NCBI GenBank assembly: GCA_016712505.1
Contig: JADJQY010000040.1
Span: 1 to 64,000, forward strand
Direction of reading: 5' to 3'
Source of the DNA: Candidatus Eiseniibacteriota bacterium
GTDB lineage: Bacteria > Eisenbacteria > RBG-16-71-46 > CAIMUX01
DNA length: 64,000 nucleotides
The notes under the pieces are model-generated. The model did no database searches, was not told where the DNA came from, and worked only from the letters and a program-made list of their open reading frames with translations. This document shows positions 26,115-35,192 of this stretch, piece by piece (position 1 is the stretch's first letter; every line of letters begins with the position of its first letter). The position numbers and the translations under genes were made by a program.

Positions 26115-26306
26115 CCCCCAGAGACCACGACCGCCGCCGAGCCGGGCTTCTCCCACTGGGCAGAGACTGAGCACTCCCCGATCTACGAACTGAACAGCTC
26201 TGTCCGCCATCTTGTCCCTCGTCCAAGCGGGCTCGGCTCCTTCTCTCGGGACCGGGGCCCTCCCTGTTGCGACCGATTTCCAACACTGTGAGGGGAGGAT
26301 CTGTTC

Positions 26307-27224
26307 GTGCGTCTGATACCCGTCATTTCCGTTCTGGCGCTGCTCGAGGTTGCCGGGAGCGCCGCAGCCCAGACTGGCGCCCCGTGGACCGCTGCCGCAC
26401 CCGACGTGCGTCGGTGGGCGGCCAACTCACTCAGCACCCCGGCGTCGTCGGGCCGCTGGCCCGCAGCCTGGAGCGCGCTCGAGTCGGGGGATCTCGATCA
26501 GTTCATGGCCAAGGCGCGAGACTACACCCGCGTCTTTCCCTCCCCCGAGCGACAGGTTGCCGCGGTCGTGACCTGGTCCCGCCCGGCGGATCCGGAGCGT
26601 GGCCTGGAGGTGACAGCGCGAGTGTCGGTGCGGATGGTAGACGGGGCGGAGCTCCGGTCCTTTCCGATCGAACCGCTGTCGGCGGTCGACATCACCGATG
26701 ACGGCGCGTTCGTGGTCGCCCACGGCGAGCAGATGAGTCGCCTCATTCAGTGTGGGGTGCAACAGACCCGCCTCGCCTTCTACGACGGCGTCGGTCGCGA
26801 ACTCGCTCGCTTCGAGCCGCTCGATCTCTCGCCGAGCTACTCCACCGCGATTCTGACCGACGCGCGCCGCTTCGTCATCACGGCGACCGGTCGGGTGATC
26901 GCCTACGACCTCTCGGGAACCGGAGTGATCTGGACGCTCCCGCTCGAACGCCGGAGCGACCGACCGTTCCTGAGCCTGGACGCGCCCGCCGAACGCCTGG
27001 CCGTGGTGGTACACCAACCCTCCGGCGGAGCGCAGATCCGTACCCTCGATCGGGACGGAGTCGAACTCGGCAACCGCACGCTGCGCGGACGGGTCAACCC
27101 GGGCTCCGGCATCACCTGCCGCGACGATCTCTGGGTGGTGCAGGAGATCCAGGATGATCTCGCCACCTATCACCTTTTGGAATCGGCCACGCTTCGCACA
27201 CTGCGCAGCGTCGCCTCGAACTAG
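26307..27224 (+). CDS. Secreted protein of unknown function, possibly beta-propeller
   Basis: 305 residues from GTG 26307 (GGGGAGGA upstream). Signal peptide RLIPVISVLALLEVAGSAAA. The mature part has recurring beta-strand phrases (AVDITDDGAFVVAHGEQ, AILTDARRFVITATGRVIAY, LSLDAPAERLAVVVHQ, RTLDRDGVELGNRTLRGRV) resembling WD/PQQ-type blades, but there are too few to be certain. It is 14 bp upstream of the giant protein at 27239, so the two are probably co-transcribed. No catalytic motif was seen. Confidence 0.65.
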   Translation: MRLIPVISVLALLEVAGSAAAQTGAPWTAAAPDVRRWAANSLSTPASSGRWPAAWSALESGDLDQFMAKARDYTRVFPSPERQVAAVVTWSRPADPERGLEVTARVSVRMVDGAELRSFPIEPLSAVDITDDGAFVVAHGEQMSRLIQCGVQQTRLAFYDGVGRELARFEPLDLSPSYSTAILTDARRFVITATGRVIAYDLSGTGVIWTLPLERRSDRPFLSLDAPAERLAVVVHQPSGGAQIRTLDRDGVELGNRTLRGRVNPGSGITCRDDLWVVQEIQDDLATYHLLESATLRTLRSVASN

Positions 27225-27238
27225 GAGAGGAGCGGACG

Positions 27239-30200
27239 ATGCGGATGCCGCAAGCGAGGTGGAGGGTTCAGCTGGCATGCCTGGCGGGGGCGCTTGGGTG
27301 GCTCCTCCCGGGCGGGATGCCGGGAGTCGCGCGGGCATTGACTCTCCCGGTGGAACATGAGGGGGGGCTGCGCGCCACCGCCTCCTACGTCGAGGACCAT
27401 GAAGGATGGCACAGCGGGATCGACCTGCCGGCGTCCCATGGCGCGAGCCAGGTGCGCGCCGCCGGCGATGAGACGCTGTTCAAGGTATACAACCTGGCAC
27501 TCAATGACGTGCAGGTGGTTCTCGGAGACAATCCGACCGTGGACGGGCCCTGGGAGCTGGAGCTGTCCGATACCAGGCAGAAGTACATGCTCGACATCCT
27601 GAAGGTTAAGCGCGTGACCCCGGGCAAGCCGGAGATCGAGTACCAGGTGTCGCGCGTGATCGAGGTTCAACCGGGCATCGCCCTCGACGAAGTCGAGCTG
27701 GTGCCGAACTTCCCATCACCGGGCGACTCGTTGGTGGCCGGCGATCAGTTCGAGGTCGACTATGCCTACTACTCCTCCCGGATCTTCGAGGTGAAGACCG
27801 CGGCCACCGTCGGTGAGCCATTCCGGGCATACGCCCACATCGATCACGTGCACGACTACGTCGACTGGAATTCCTACCCGGCCACGCCGCAGAATCGATT
27901 CTACGGAACGGACAGCGGCATCCCGGTGGGACGATGGCCGCGCCAACTGGTCGAAGGGGTAGTGTTCGCGGACATCGAGACGATCCTCGACTTCGCTTCG
28001 GAGCCGCACCACCTGCACTTCGGCCTCGCCTCGGCCTTCAACTTCCCTGGTGCCACGGTGAACCCCCTCTCCAGCCTGACCTTTCCGATCGACGATCCCC
28101 AGGGGAGCCGTCCCTACGTCAGATCACTGGCGTTCCTCTCGGGGGTGAACGGCATGCCGTTCCCCAACCCGACGGTCTACGGACAGCTGAGTATCCTGGC
28201 CGAGTCGCGCGATGACATGGGCTCCCCGGAGAACGCCGATGACGGCGATGGGCCGCTCGACACTATCCGGCAAGCCGGAGCGTACAACGCCGGTTACTGG
28301 ATCACCGCGCCCGTCGGCTTCGGCGAGGATGTCGCCTCCGAGTCTCAGCCCAACACCGTTTTCGCCGGCAACGGCAAGGACGACCTCACGAACGGCTCGC
28401 CACTGGCCACCGTCTTGGTGCGGGATCAACCGTTCTTCGTCGACATCAACACCAACTACCATTTGGTGGTGAGCCACGTCGAAGAGGACGCGACCCGTTT
28501 CTGGAACACTCGCGCCCAGACCGGACACGCCCTGAACGACGGATCGGACGCGCCGGAAGCCCAGGTGAACTCCGATGCCCGGTTCCCCGATGGGCGCTAC
28601 ACCGTGCACGCCAAGGCGCGCGACGTCGTGGGCTGGGGGGCGCCGGAAGACTCGCTGGTGGTGGTCGACAACTTCCGTCCCTTCGTGCAGAAGGTGGTCG
28701 TCCGGGACGATAGCGGCGAGCTCTACTCCGGCGAGTGGACCTTCGACGGGTCCGAGATCATCTTCTCCCACGCCGATCCCGACGACGGCATGCGCGATGC
28801 CCTGGGACGGAAGCGCTGCGCGGATGGGCGTTCCGACGTCGTGATCGAGGTCACCTTCAGCGAGGCGATGAAGGCCGCCGCCATGAGTTCGATCGACCCG
28901 CTGGGCTTCACCCCAACGCTCGAGCGAATGCCCGCGAGTCAGGACCTGATCTGGGCGGCCACCGTGCCGAAGGCCAAGCTGAAGACCAAGAAGCAGATCA
29001 GCGGAAGGCAGTTCCTGGAGTTCTACGGAGAGGACTGGGCCGGAAACGACGTTCGGCAGATCACCACCCCGGCGGCGATCGACCCGGCGGACAATAGCCG
29101 TGACGGCGCGGTGATGCGCGGTCCCTCCGGTGCCGATGAACTGCACCGCTTCGCCATCTGTCAGTCGTTGGCCCTGGTCGTCGATGTGACCGGGAGCATG
29201 TACGACGAGATCGAGGACGTGAAGGAAGCGATGGGCGAGGTGATCGACTACAACGAGGCGCATCCGTCCCGCTTCCCCAGCTACCACATCGTGATCTTCG
29301 AGGACGACGTGCTGGTTCGACTCTCGTCCAGGGACGCGGAGGAGACCCGCGCGGTGCTGAACAATCTCCAGGCGGGGTTCGGCGGCGCCTGCCCGGAAGC
29401 CTCGGTCGCGGCGCTCGACAGTCTCGCTCACCTCATGCCGGGCGGCGGAGTTGCCGTGCTGGCCACCGACGCGGATCCGCTGGAGGGGCGGCCACGACTC
29501 GACGCGGCGAAGGAACGGTTGCGCGCGCTCGGCATCGAGGTGAACACCCTGCTGAGCGGGAGTTGCGAGTCGTTCCTGACCAGTGACGGTCAGAATCAGG
29601 ACTCCGGCCACGATCAGGCGGTCTCGAGCCGCGCGGACGACCCCGCGGAAGGAGCCAACCGGGAGCGGACCTCCGGCCCGGGTGGTCCGACTCCGATCTC
29701 CTCCGAGCTCTTCGACACAATCGACGCGCGGATCGCGTTCAGCGAGGTGTCGCGGGCCACGGGGGGACTCTACGTCGAGAGTTTTCCGAACCCCGACTTC
29801 GTCGATGCCGTCCGGATGATCGCGCAGCGGCTCCCGCTGGGAGCCACGGTGGTGGCGCGAGACATCCAGCTCACTCCTCCGGCAGCCGATGCCCAGACCA
29901 TCGCGGTCGACCAGAGCTGCGACGAACTGCTCGTGCTGCTGAATCACGTGATCTTCGATCAGACGAGTCTGGCGTTGCGTCGGCCCTCGGGGGAGATCGT
30001 GCTTCCGGGTGATCCCGACGTGCGCATCACCTACGCCACCGGCCTGGCCAGCTATCTCATCGATGATCCCGCACCCGGCAACTGGTCCGCAGAGGTGACC
30101 TGCCTGAGTGGACAGGGACGCTTCGCCCTCACCGCGATGGCCCGCACCCCGCACGATCTGGACCTGGGCGGCGCCGCGACGCGTCGCGCCGGAACGTCCG

Positions 30201-33109
30201 CGCCGCTCACCGTCGACCTTGGCGGATCCGGAGCCCCGACCGCCTTCCGCCTTCTCCGCCCCGACGGCTCTACGCAGCAGCTGCTCACCTTGTTCGACGA
30301 CGGTTTCCATCAGGATGGGGAGGCCGGGGACCGCGTCTGGGGAGCAACCGTGGCCATCGAGGAGGTCGGAGAGTACCGGGTGGGAGTCGAGGGCCTTGAC
30401 GCCGGACTCCCGTTCAGCCGCGAGACCGCGCGTACCCTCGTCGTGGGGCTGCCCGAGATCTCGACCCCCGACACCCTCGCCGTGGGCCAGGTGGAAGTCG
30501 GTCGGACGACGACGCGCCTGCTCCGGGTCAAGAACTCCGGAGTCGCGCCCTTGACCGTGGCCAGCCTGACGGTCGCCGAGGGCCTGTTCGCCTTCACACC
30601 CGGGAGCTTCACCGTTCCCGCCGGGGACGCGCAACGCGTCGAGGTGACCTGGACTCCGCTCGCGGTCGGTTCGATCGAGGCCATGGCCAGCATCGCGAGT
30701 GACGATCCCGACACGCCGACGCACCAGCTCCTGTTTCGAGGAGAGGCGGTGCCGCCCGCGGACCTGGCATTCGTTCCCGACACGCTGGAGATCGCGATCG
30801 CGCAAGGCGACTCCACGGTAGTCGCGTTCAGCATCCGGAATGACGGCGAGGCATCCGCGGGCATCGTTCTCTTCGACCCCGCGACCGACTCGGGCCCACC
30901 CGACACGTCGTATCGCTACCGTACGGCCTACGGACCAGGAGCGGGCGTTCCCTTTCGTTGGGTGCCGCTAGGCCCAGAGGCCGCGACCCTCGGCCCACTC
31001 CCCGTGGACGGCGCGGCCGGCCCGTTCCCCATCGGCTTCGAGCTCGACTTCTACGGGGCCAAGCGCTCGGAGTTCTACATCTCGGAGAACGGACACATCA
31101 CGCTCGGTGGGCTCCCTTCTTTGAGTCCCTACTTCTACGGTCCCTGCCCTCCCGGTTCCTACTTTGCCCCGTACATTGCCCCGTACCTCGAGAACCTCGA
31201 TCTGCGGCACTCCGGTCGGATCCGGTGGCACGCCGACGGCGAGCGACTCGTGGTCGAGTACCAGGACGCACGCCGCTACGATCGAAATGAGCTGGCGGAG
31301 CCGTTGAACTGCCAGATCGTGGTCACGCGGGACGGATCGATCGACTTCAACTACGAGTCGGTGCCCCCGACCGACTTCCCCCTTACGCCGCCCTTGGTCG
31401 CGATCGGTTCGGGAAGCAATGACGAGTCGCTCGCCCCGAGCTGCGAGATTCCGTTCCCGGCGCGCGAGCGGACCACCTTGCATTTCTGGCGGGAGAACCC
31501 CTGGTTGGAGTTCAGCGCACCCGCCGATACCGTGGGGACCGGCGACAGTCTCCTCGTGTCGGTCCGGACGCGAGCCGCACTCCCGGGATTCGAGGTAGGC
31601 GAGAGCTACACCGCCCACCTCGATCTGGCGGTGGCGCACTACGACGCGGCACGATCTGGGCTCCCGGTCCGGCTGACCATCCTCCCCGGTCCGCATAGCC
31701 TCTCCGGTCGGGTCACCGCGGCGGAGGATGGCCTCGGGGTGGCCGGCGCGGAGATCAGCGCGGTCGGTCCGTACGGTGCGTACCATGCGACCACGAACGG
31801 CAGCGGAGACTATGCGCTTCCCGGACTCCCGGCTGGTGCCTATGTCCTGACCGCGACTTCCCCGCTCTTCGGTCCGGCCGAGGCGGAGTCGGTCCAGGTC
31901 CCCGCCGCGGCACCGCTCGACTTCGCCCTGGTCCGTCCGATCATCGAGCTGGATCCCCCAGCCCTGGCGTTCACCCTCACCTCGGGCGACTCCCTCTGCC
32001 TGCCCTTGGTGATCCGTAACCCCGGCACCGCTCCGCTGGCGCTCACCGGGATCCGGCGCGGAGAGACCCCCCCGGGGCTCACCGGCCCGGCCTACGAGCG
32101 GGTGCTGGATGATCCGCGATTCGACAGCGAAGGGCCGGATCTCGTGTCGCTCGACGCGGCGCGTGGCTCGACGCAGATCGACTTCCGCCTGTCGTTCGCC
32201 GACACACTGGGATCGGTACCGCCCTACGCCTTCATCTCCCTCGACGTCGACCGAGATCCCGGCACCGGAGCGAACCCCCCGGCATTCGGCTACGGCCTGG
32301 CCACGCAGTCGGTCGGAGCGGAGTACGAACTCGCCTTCGACAACGTCTGCAGCAACTTCATCTACCTGTTCGACGCGGTGAGCGGAGCGTACTTGAGCGG
32401 CTACTACATGGTGCAGGAGGACCCGAGAACAGTCAGCTTCACCGTCCCACTCGCCGACCTGGGAGCGGACGATGGAATCATGAACCTGAGCGTCACGTCG
32501 CTCCCCGGAATCTGCGACGGCGGATCGCGGCGTCCGGCCGCCCCGGAACATCGCTCCGCAGGTGAATCACCCCGGCGCGGCGGCGGCGGCCAAACCCTCG
32601 ATTGGATGCCCGAGACGGGGCACGGCACGGTAGGAAGCTGCGCCTGGCTCAGCCTCGATCCTTCCATCGCAATCGTGGCCCCGGGGGATAGCATCCTGGT
32701 CTCGGTCTGCGTTGACGCTTCGGCCTTGACCGACACCACCGTTGGCTGCTCGGTGTCGCTGGAGAGCAACGATCCGAGACGCCCTCTGGCTGTGCTCTCG
32801 ATCAGCGCCACGATCACCTCGACGGTGGAAGCGGAGTCCCCCGCCGCTGGGGCCGCGAGCCTGGCCTTCGCCCTCGAACAGAACGATCCGAACCCGTTTG
32901 TCCGCGGGACGCGCATCCGCTTCAGTCTCCCGCGCGAGGAAAGGGTACGCCTGGCGATCTACGACCTGAGTGGACGGCTGGTGCACCAGATCCTGGACGA
33001 GCGCCGTCCGGCCGGCGAGCACCGGATCGACCTCGCTCGGGAGCGTCTCTCCAGCGGGGTGTACCTCTACCGTCTGGAGTCCGGTGGTCGGACGGCCACG
33101 CGAAGATGA
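27239..33109 (+). CDS. Giant secreted protein: M23-like domain, von Willebrand A domain, ASH-like and FlgD-like tail
   Basis: 1956 residues, ATG 27239 after AGGAG. A signal peptide (residues 10-33) precedes an M23 metallopeptidase-like domain: HSGID (His58, Asp62), AYAHIDH (His200) and HLHFG (His258/His260) match the zinc and active-site positions, with an insertion between. A von Willebrand A domain around 640-800 has a MIDAS (VVDVTGSM). Later come a beta-sandwich (YATGLASYLIDDPAPGNWSA), an ASH-like domain near 1070-1180, a carboxypeptidase-regulatory-like domain near 1485-1565 and a FlgD/T9SS-like tail (VRLAIYDLSGRLVHQILDE). The frame ends in TATRR at 33109, but one added base near 33101 gives TATRKMIVVN and a stop at 33123, the expected tail. 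Probably a surface-exposed adhesive or peptidoglycan-acting protein. Confidence 0.85.
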   Translation: MRMPQARWRVQLACLAGALGWLLPGGMPGVARALTLPVEHEGGLRATASYVEDHEGWHSGIDLPASHGASQVRAAGDETLFKVYNLALNDVQVVLGDNPTVDGPWELELSDTRQKYMLDILKVKRVTPGKPEIEYQVSRVIEVQPGIALDEVELVPNFPSPGDSLVAGDQFEVDYAYYSSRIFEVKTAATVGEPFRAYAHIDHVHDYVDWNSYPATPQNRFYGTDSGIPVGRWPRQLVEGVVFADIETILDFASEPHHLHFGLASAFNFPGATVNPLSSLTFPIDDPQGSRPYVRSLAFLSGVNGMPFPNPTVYGQLSILAESRDDMGSPENADDGDGPLDTIRQAGAYNAGYWITAPVGFGEDVASESQPNTVFAGNGKDDLTNGSPLATVLVRDQPFFVDINTNYHLVVSHVEEDATRFWNTRAQTGHALNDGSDAPEAQVNSDARFPDGRYTVHAKARDVVGWGAPEDSLVVVDNFRPFVQKVVVRDDSGELYSGEWTFDGSEIIFSHADPDDGMRDALGRKRCADGRSDVVIEVTFSEAMKAAAMSSIDPLGFTPTLERMPASQDLIWAATVPKAKLKTKKQISGRQFLEFYGEDWAGNDVRQITTPAAIDPADNSRDGAVMRGPSGADELHRFAICQSLALVVDVTGSMYDEIEDVKEAMGEVIDYNEAHPSRFPSYHIVIFEDDVLVRLSSRDAEETRAVLNNLQAGFGGACPEASVAALDSLAHLMPGGGVAVLATDADPLEGRPRLDAAKERLRALGIEVNTLLSGSCESFLTSDGQNQDSGHDQAVSSRADDPAEGANRERTSGPGGPTPISSELFDTIDARIAFSEVSRATGGLYVESFPNPDFVDAVRMIAQRLPLGATVVARDIQLTPPAADAQTIAVDQSCDELLVLLNHVIFDQTSLALRRPSGEIVLPGDPDVRITYATGLASYLIDDPAPGNWSAEVTCLSGQGRFALTAMARTPHDLDLGGAATRRAGTSAPLTVDLGGSGAPTAFRLLRPDGSTQQLLTLFDDGFHQDGEAGDRVWGATVAIEEVGEYRVGVEGLDAGLPFSRETARTLVVGLPEISTPDTLAVGQVEVGRTTTRLLRVKNSGVAPLTVASLTVAEGLFAFTPGSFTVPAGDAQRVEVTWTPLAVGSIEAMASIASDDPDTPTHQLLFRGEAVPPADLAFVPDTLEIAIAQGDSTVVAFSIRNDGEASAGIVLFDPATDSGPPDTSYRYRTAYGPGAGVPFRWVPLGPEAATLGPLPVDGAAGPFPIGFELDFYGAKRSEFYISENGHITLGGLPSLSPYFYGPCPPGSYFAPYIAPYLENLDLRHSGRIRWHADGERLVVEYQDARRYDRNELAEPLNCQIVVTRDGSIDFNYESVPPTDFPLTPPLVAIGSGSNDESLAPSCEIPFPARERTTLHFWRENPWLEFSAPADTVGTGDSLLVSVRTRAALPGFEVGESYTAHLDLAVAHYDAARSGLPVRLTILPGPHSLSGRVTAAEDGLGVAGAEISAVGPYGAYHATTNGSGDYALPGLPAGAYVLTATSPLFGPAEAESVQVPAAAPLDFALVRPIIELDPPALAFTLTSGDSLCLPLVIRNPGTAPLALTGIRRGETPPGLTGPAYERVLDDPRFDSEGPDLVSLDAARGSTQIDFRLSFADTLGSVPPYAFISLDVDRDPGTGANPPAFGYGLATQSVGAEYELAFDNVCSNFIYLFDAVSGAYLSGYYMVQEDPRTVSFTVPLADLGADDGIMNLSVTSLPGICDGGSRRPAAPEHRSAGESPRRGGGGQTLDWMPETGHGTVGSCAWLSLDPSIAIVAPGDSILVSVCVDASALTDTTVGCSVSLESNDPRRPLAVLSISATITSTVEAESPAAGAASLAFALEQNDPNPFVRGTRIRFSLPREERVRLAIYDLSGRLVHQILDERRPAGEHRIDLARERLSSGVYLYRLESGGRTATRR

Positions 33110-33139
33110 TCGTCGTCAACTGAGCCCGGAGCATGGACT

Positions 33140-33168
33140 CGGGCGCGGGGCCATTCTACCCGCGCCCG
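33140..33168. terminator. Bidirectional hairpin between convergent genes
   Basis: CGGGCGCGGG (33140-33149) and CCCGCGCCCG (33159-33168) form a perfect 10-bp stem with a 9-nt loop. The hairpin contains the last codons and stop of the minus-strand MEMO gene and lies just beyond the giant plus-strand gene, so it can serve both. No T tract. Confidence 0.6.
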
Positions 33169-34472
33169 AACTCCATCGCCGCCATGCTGACCACCGATTG
33201 GGGATCGATGTTCCACTGGTCGTAGCGGAGGAGTTTGCCCCGTGCCTCGGGCATCACGTGGAGGAAGGTGTAGAGCGCGGAGAGGCCGCACCACTTGAGA
33301 TCGTCGCCGTCCGGCATGGCGAGTTCGAAGAAGGCCTGGCGATTCCCCTCGGCGATCCGGGCCAGCCGCTCGCGGTCACGCTCCTCTATCCAGGACATCG
33401 GTCCCGCGCCCGCGGTCACCGGATATCCGTCTCCGTAGCGCACGCCGATGTGGGCCAGATCGACTCCCAGGATCCAGCAGAGCCGACTCCCTTCCCGAGC
33501 GGCCAACTCGGAGAGCGCCCCGAGAAAGCGGCGCACCGGCTCGGCCGATTCGGGCGTCGTGCGCTCGACCAGACAGCGGCCGAACGAGCCGCAGAGGATC
33601 GGCAGGATGCGGGCCTCCGCACCCAACACGTGCCGGAGAAACACCGCCTGGAACTCGATCGAGTGCTCGATCGAGTGGCAGTAGTCCTCCATCGCGACCG
33701 CCGCTCCTCCCTCGCGCTCCAGGAAGTCGACCATCTCCGTCTCGGTCCGAAGTGCGCCCAGCGGAGTCTGATACGACTTCCTCGTGAGGCCGAATCTCTC
33801 CGGCTCACCATAGTGCGAGGTCCCGAGCAAGACGTAGACCCGTTCGAGCGGGTCGGGATCGGACTGGCGCGAGGCGCGCAACCGCGCATAGGCGGTGCTA
33901 TAGCTCCTGATCCCGCCCTCCGGACTGACGTGCGGTGCGGCGATCCCCACCAGCGGGGAGCGGTCCGGCTCGGGGGAGCGGGGCGCCGGATCATCGAAAT
34001 CGTCGAGCAGAATCAGCTTGGATCGCGCCGGGCCGGAACTACCCGCCTCCGGCTCCGACTGGGCAAGGATCTGATCAAGTCGTTCGCGCAGGTGCATCGG
34101 GCTGTCGGAGTACCCGCTTCCGGCGTGGACCGGCAGGCGCTCCGCGCTCTGACGCCACGCTTCGATGCGGGCATCGCGCTGCGCGGCGAAGGTCGCGTCC
34201 TCGAGGAACCCGGCCTGGCTCAGCGCGGCGGTCATCTGCGCGATCACCTCCGCCGGGACCGGCTGGGAGATCAGTTCCTCCAGGTGGGCCGACAGATCCT
34301 CGGCGTGGTGCTCCCCGTCGTAGAACTGCAGCCCGTGGGCCAAGAGCGGCGGGACCACGATCACTGCCTCGGAAAACCGATAGGGATCGCGCAAGAGCAG
34401 TCCGGGCCGATCTTCCATCGGCGAAGGAAACGCATCGAGGCCAAGGCGCAGGGAAGGGAGCTTCTCGCTCAT
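33156..34472 (-). CDS. MEMO-family protein (AmmeMemoRadiSam system protein B type)
   Basis: 438 residues. The first 170 or so form a helical N-terminal region; the remainder is a MEMO/COG1355 domain: GIAAPHVSPEGGIRSYSTAY, VYVLLGTSHYGE, CHSIEHSIEFQAVFLRH and ILGVDLAHIG. These hold the conserved histidines, aspartate and cysteine related to extradiol-dioxygenase-like folds; biochemical function in bacteria is poorly known. ATG 34472 overlaps the stop of the phosphatase gene (ATGA). The gene normally found with it for a radical SAM or AMMECR1 partner is not in the window. A second MEMO gene is at 38478. Confidence 0.88.
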   Translation of the reverse strand: MSEKLPSLRLGLDAFPSPMEDRPGLLLRDPYRFSEAVIVVPPLLAHGLQFYDGEHHAEDLSAHLEELISQPVPAEVIAQMTAALSQAGFLEDATFAAQRDARIEAWRQSAERLPVHAGSGYSDSPMHLRERLDQILAQSEPEAGSSGPARSKLILLDDFDDPAPRSPEPDRSPLVGIAAPHVSPEGGIRSYSTAYARLRASRQSDPDPLERVYVLLGTSHYGEPERFGLTRKSYQTPLGALRTETEMVDFLEREGGAAVAMEDYCHSIEHSIEFQAVFLRHVLGAEARILPILCGSFGRCLVERTTPESAEPVRRFLGALSELAAREGSRLCWILGVDLAHIGVRYGDGYPVTAGAGPMSWIEERDRERLARIAEGNRQAFFELAMPDGDDLKWCGLSALYTFLHVMPEARGKLLRYDQWNIDPQSVVSMAAMEFGRG

Positions 34473-35107
34473 GGTTCGATCGTCGCTCCATAGTTCAACT
34501 GGGACCAGGCTGCCGGTCCGCTCGCCGGTCGAGCGACCACGAAGAGGTCGTCATACTGCACATAGCCGAGATCGGGCGGAGGTGATACCCCCAGGCCCTC
34601 GATGATCCGTTCCACGGTGTCGCCATGCCCGACGATCAGCGCCACCGGACCGCCAAGCTCCAGCGCCGCCTTGGCCGCGCCGTACGGATCGTCCGCGGAG
34701 TACTCGTGTGGGATCAACCCGATCTCGTTTGCCAGCGGAGCAACCGAGTCGTGAGAACGCCGCGTGTTGCTGACGAAGATGCCGCTCAAGCCGCTGCTCC
34801 CCAGGGTGCGCGCCAGGACCTCCGCCCGCGCCACCCCCGCCTCGGAGAGCAGGGGATCCTCTGGCGGTTCATTGGTCCGGTCGACATGGCGGATCACATA
34901 GAAGATCCGCACCCCGGCCGCTGCGGGGGAAGTACCCGACGGTGTCTCCCCTGCGGGACCGGCGGCGGCCGCGCAGATCGACGCACTGGTCGAAGTCAGA
35001 ATCACCGAGAGAACCAGAACCGCGAAGAGACAACCAAGGGTCCGGATGAGAGCGGCGATCAGACGTCGCGGCTCCTGCCCGGCGTCGCATGATATGGGGG
35101 TGCGCAT
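34469..35107 (-). CDS. Secreted histidine-phosphatase-family protein
   Basis: About 212 residues from ATG 35107. This start puts a hydrophobic signal segment (LIAALIRTLGCLFAVLVLSVIL) first; TTG or ATG codons further upstream (to 35188) are possible and no start has a convincing ribosome-binding site. The phosphoglycerate-mutase/SixA-like fold shows in FYVIRHVDRTNEP (normally RHG; the catalytic His and following Arg are kept), LSEAGVARAEVLA, FVSNTRRSHDS and LIVGHGDTVE with the second catalytic His. It overlaps the MEMO gene by 4 bp, so they are co-translated. The substrate is unknown. Confidence 0.78.
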   Translation of the reverse strand: MRTPISCDAGQEPRRLIAALIRTLGCLFAVLVLSVILTSTSASICAAAAGPAGETPSGTSPAAAGVRIFYVIRHVDRTNEPPEDPLLSEAGVARAEVLARTLGSSGLSGIFVSNTRRSHDSVAPLANEIGLIPHEYSADDPYGAAKAALELGGPVALIVGHGDTVERIIEGLGVSPPPDLGYVQYDDLFVVARPASGPAAWSQLNYGATIEP

Positions 35108-35192
35108 GGTCGGATTGTCGGGGGCGTCGCCTCGAACCGCAAGCTGAGATGCCATCGAACCGCGGCCAGCGGGCGAGGTCGTGGCCAATCCG

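Noticed and set aside
28124..30805. 893-codon minus-strand frame inside the giant M23/VWA gene
   Set aside because: It is opposite a coherent multidomain protein and encodes low-complexity Arg/Gly/His/Asp-rich sequence typical of antisense frames in GC-rich DNA.
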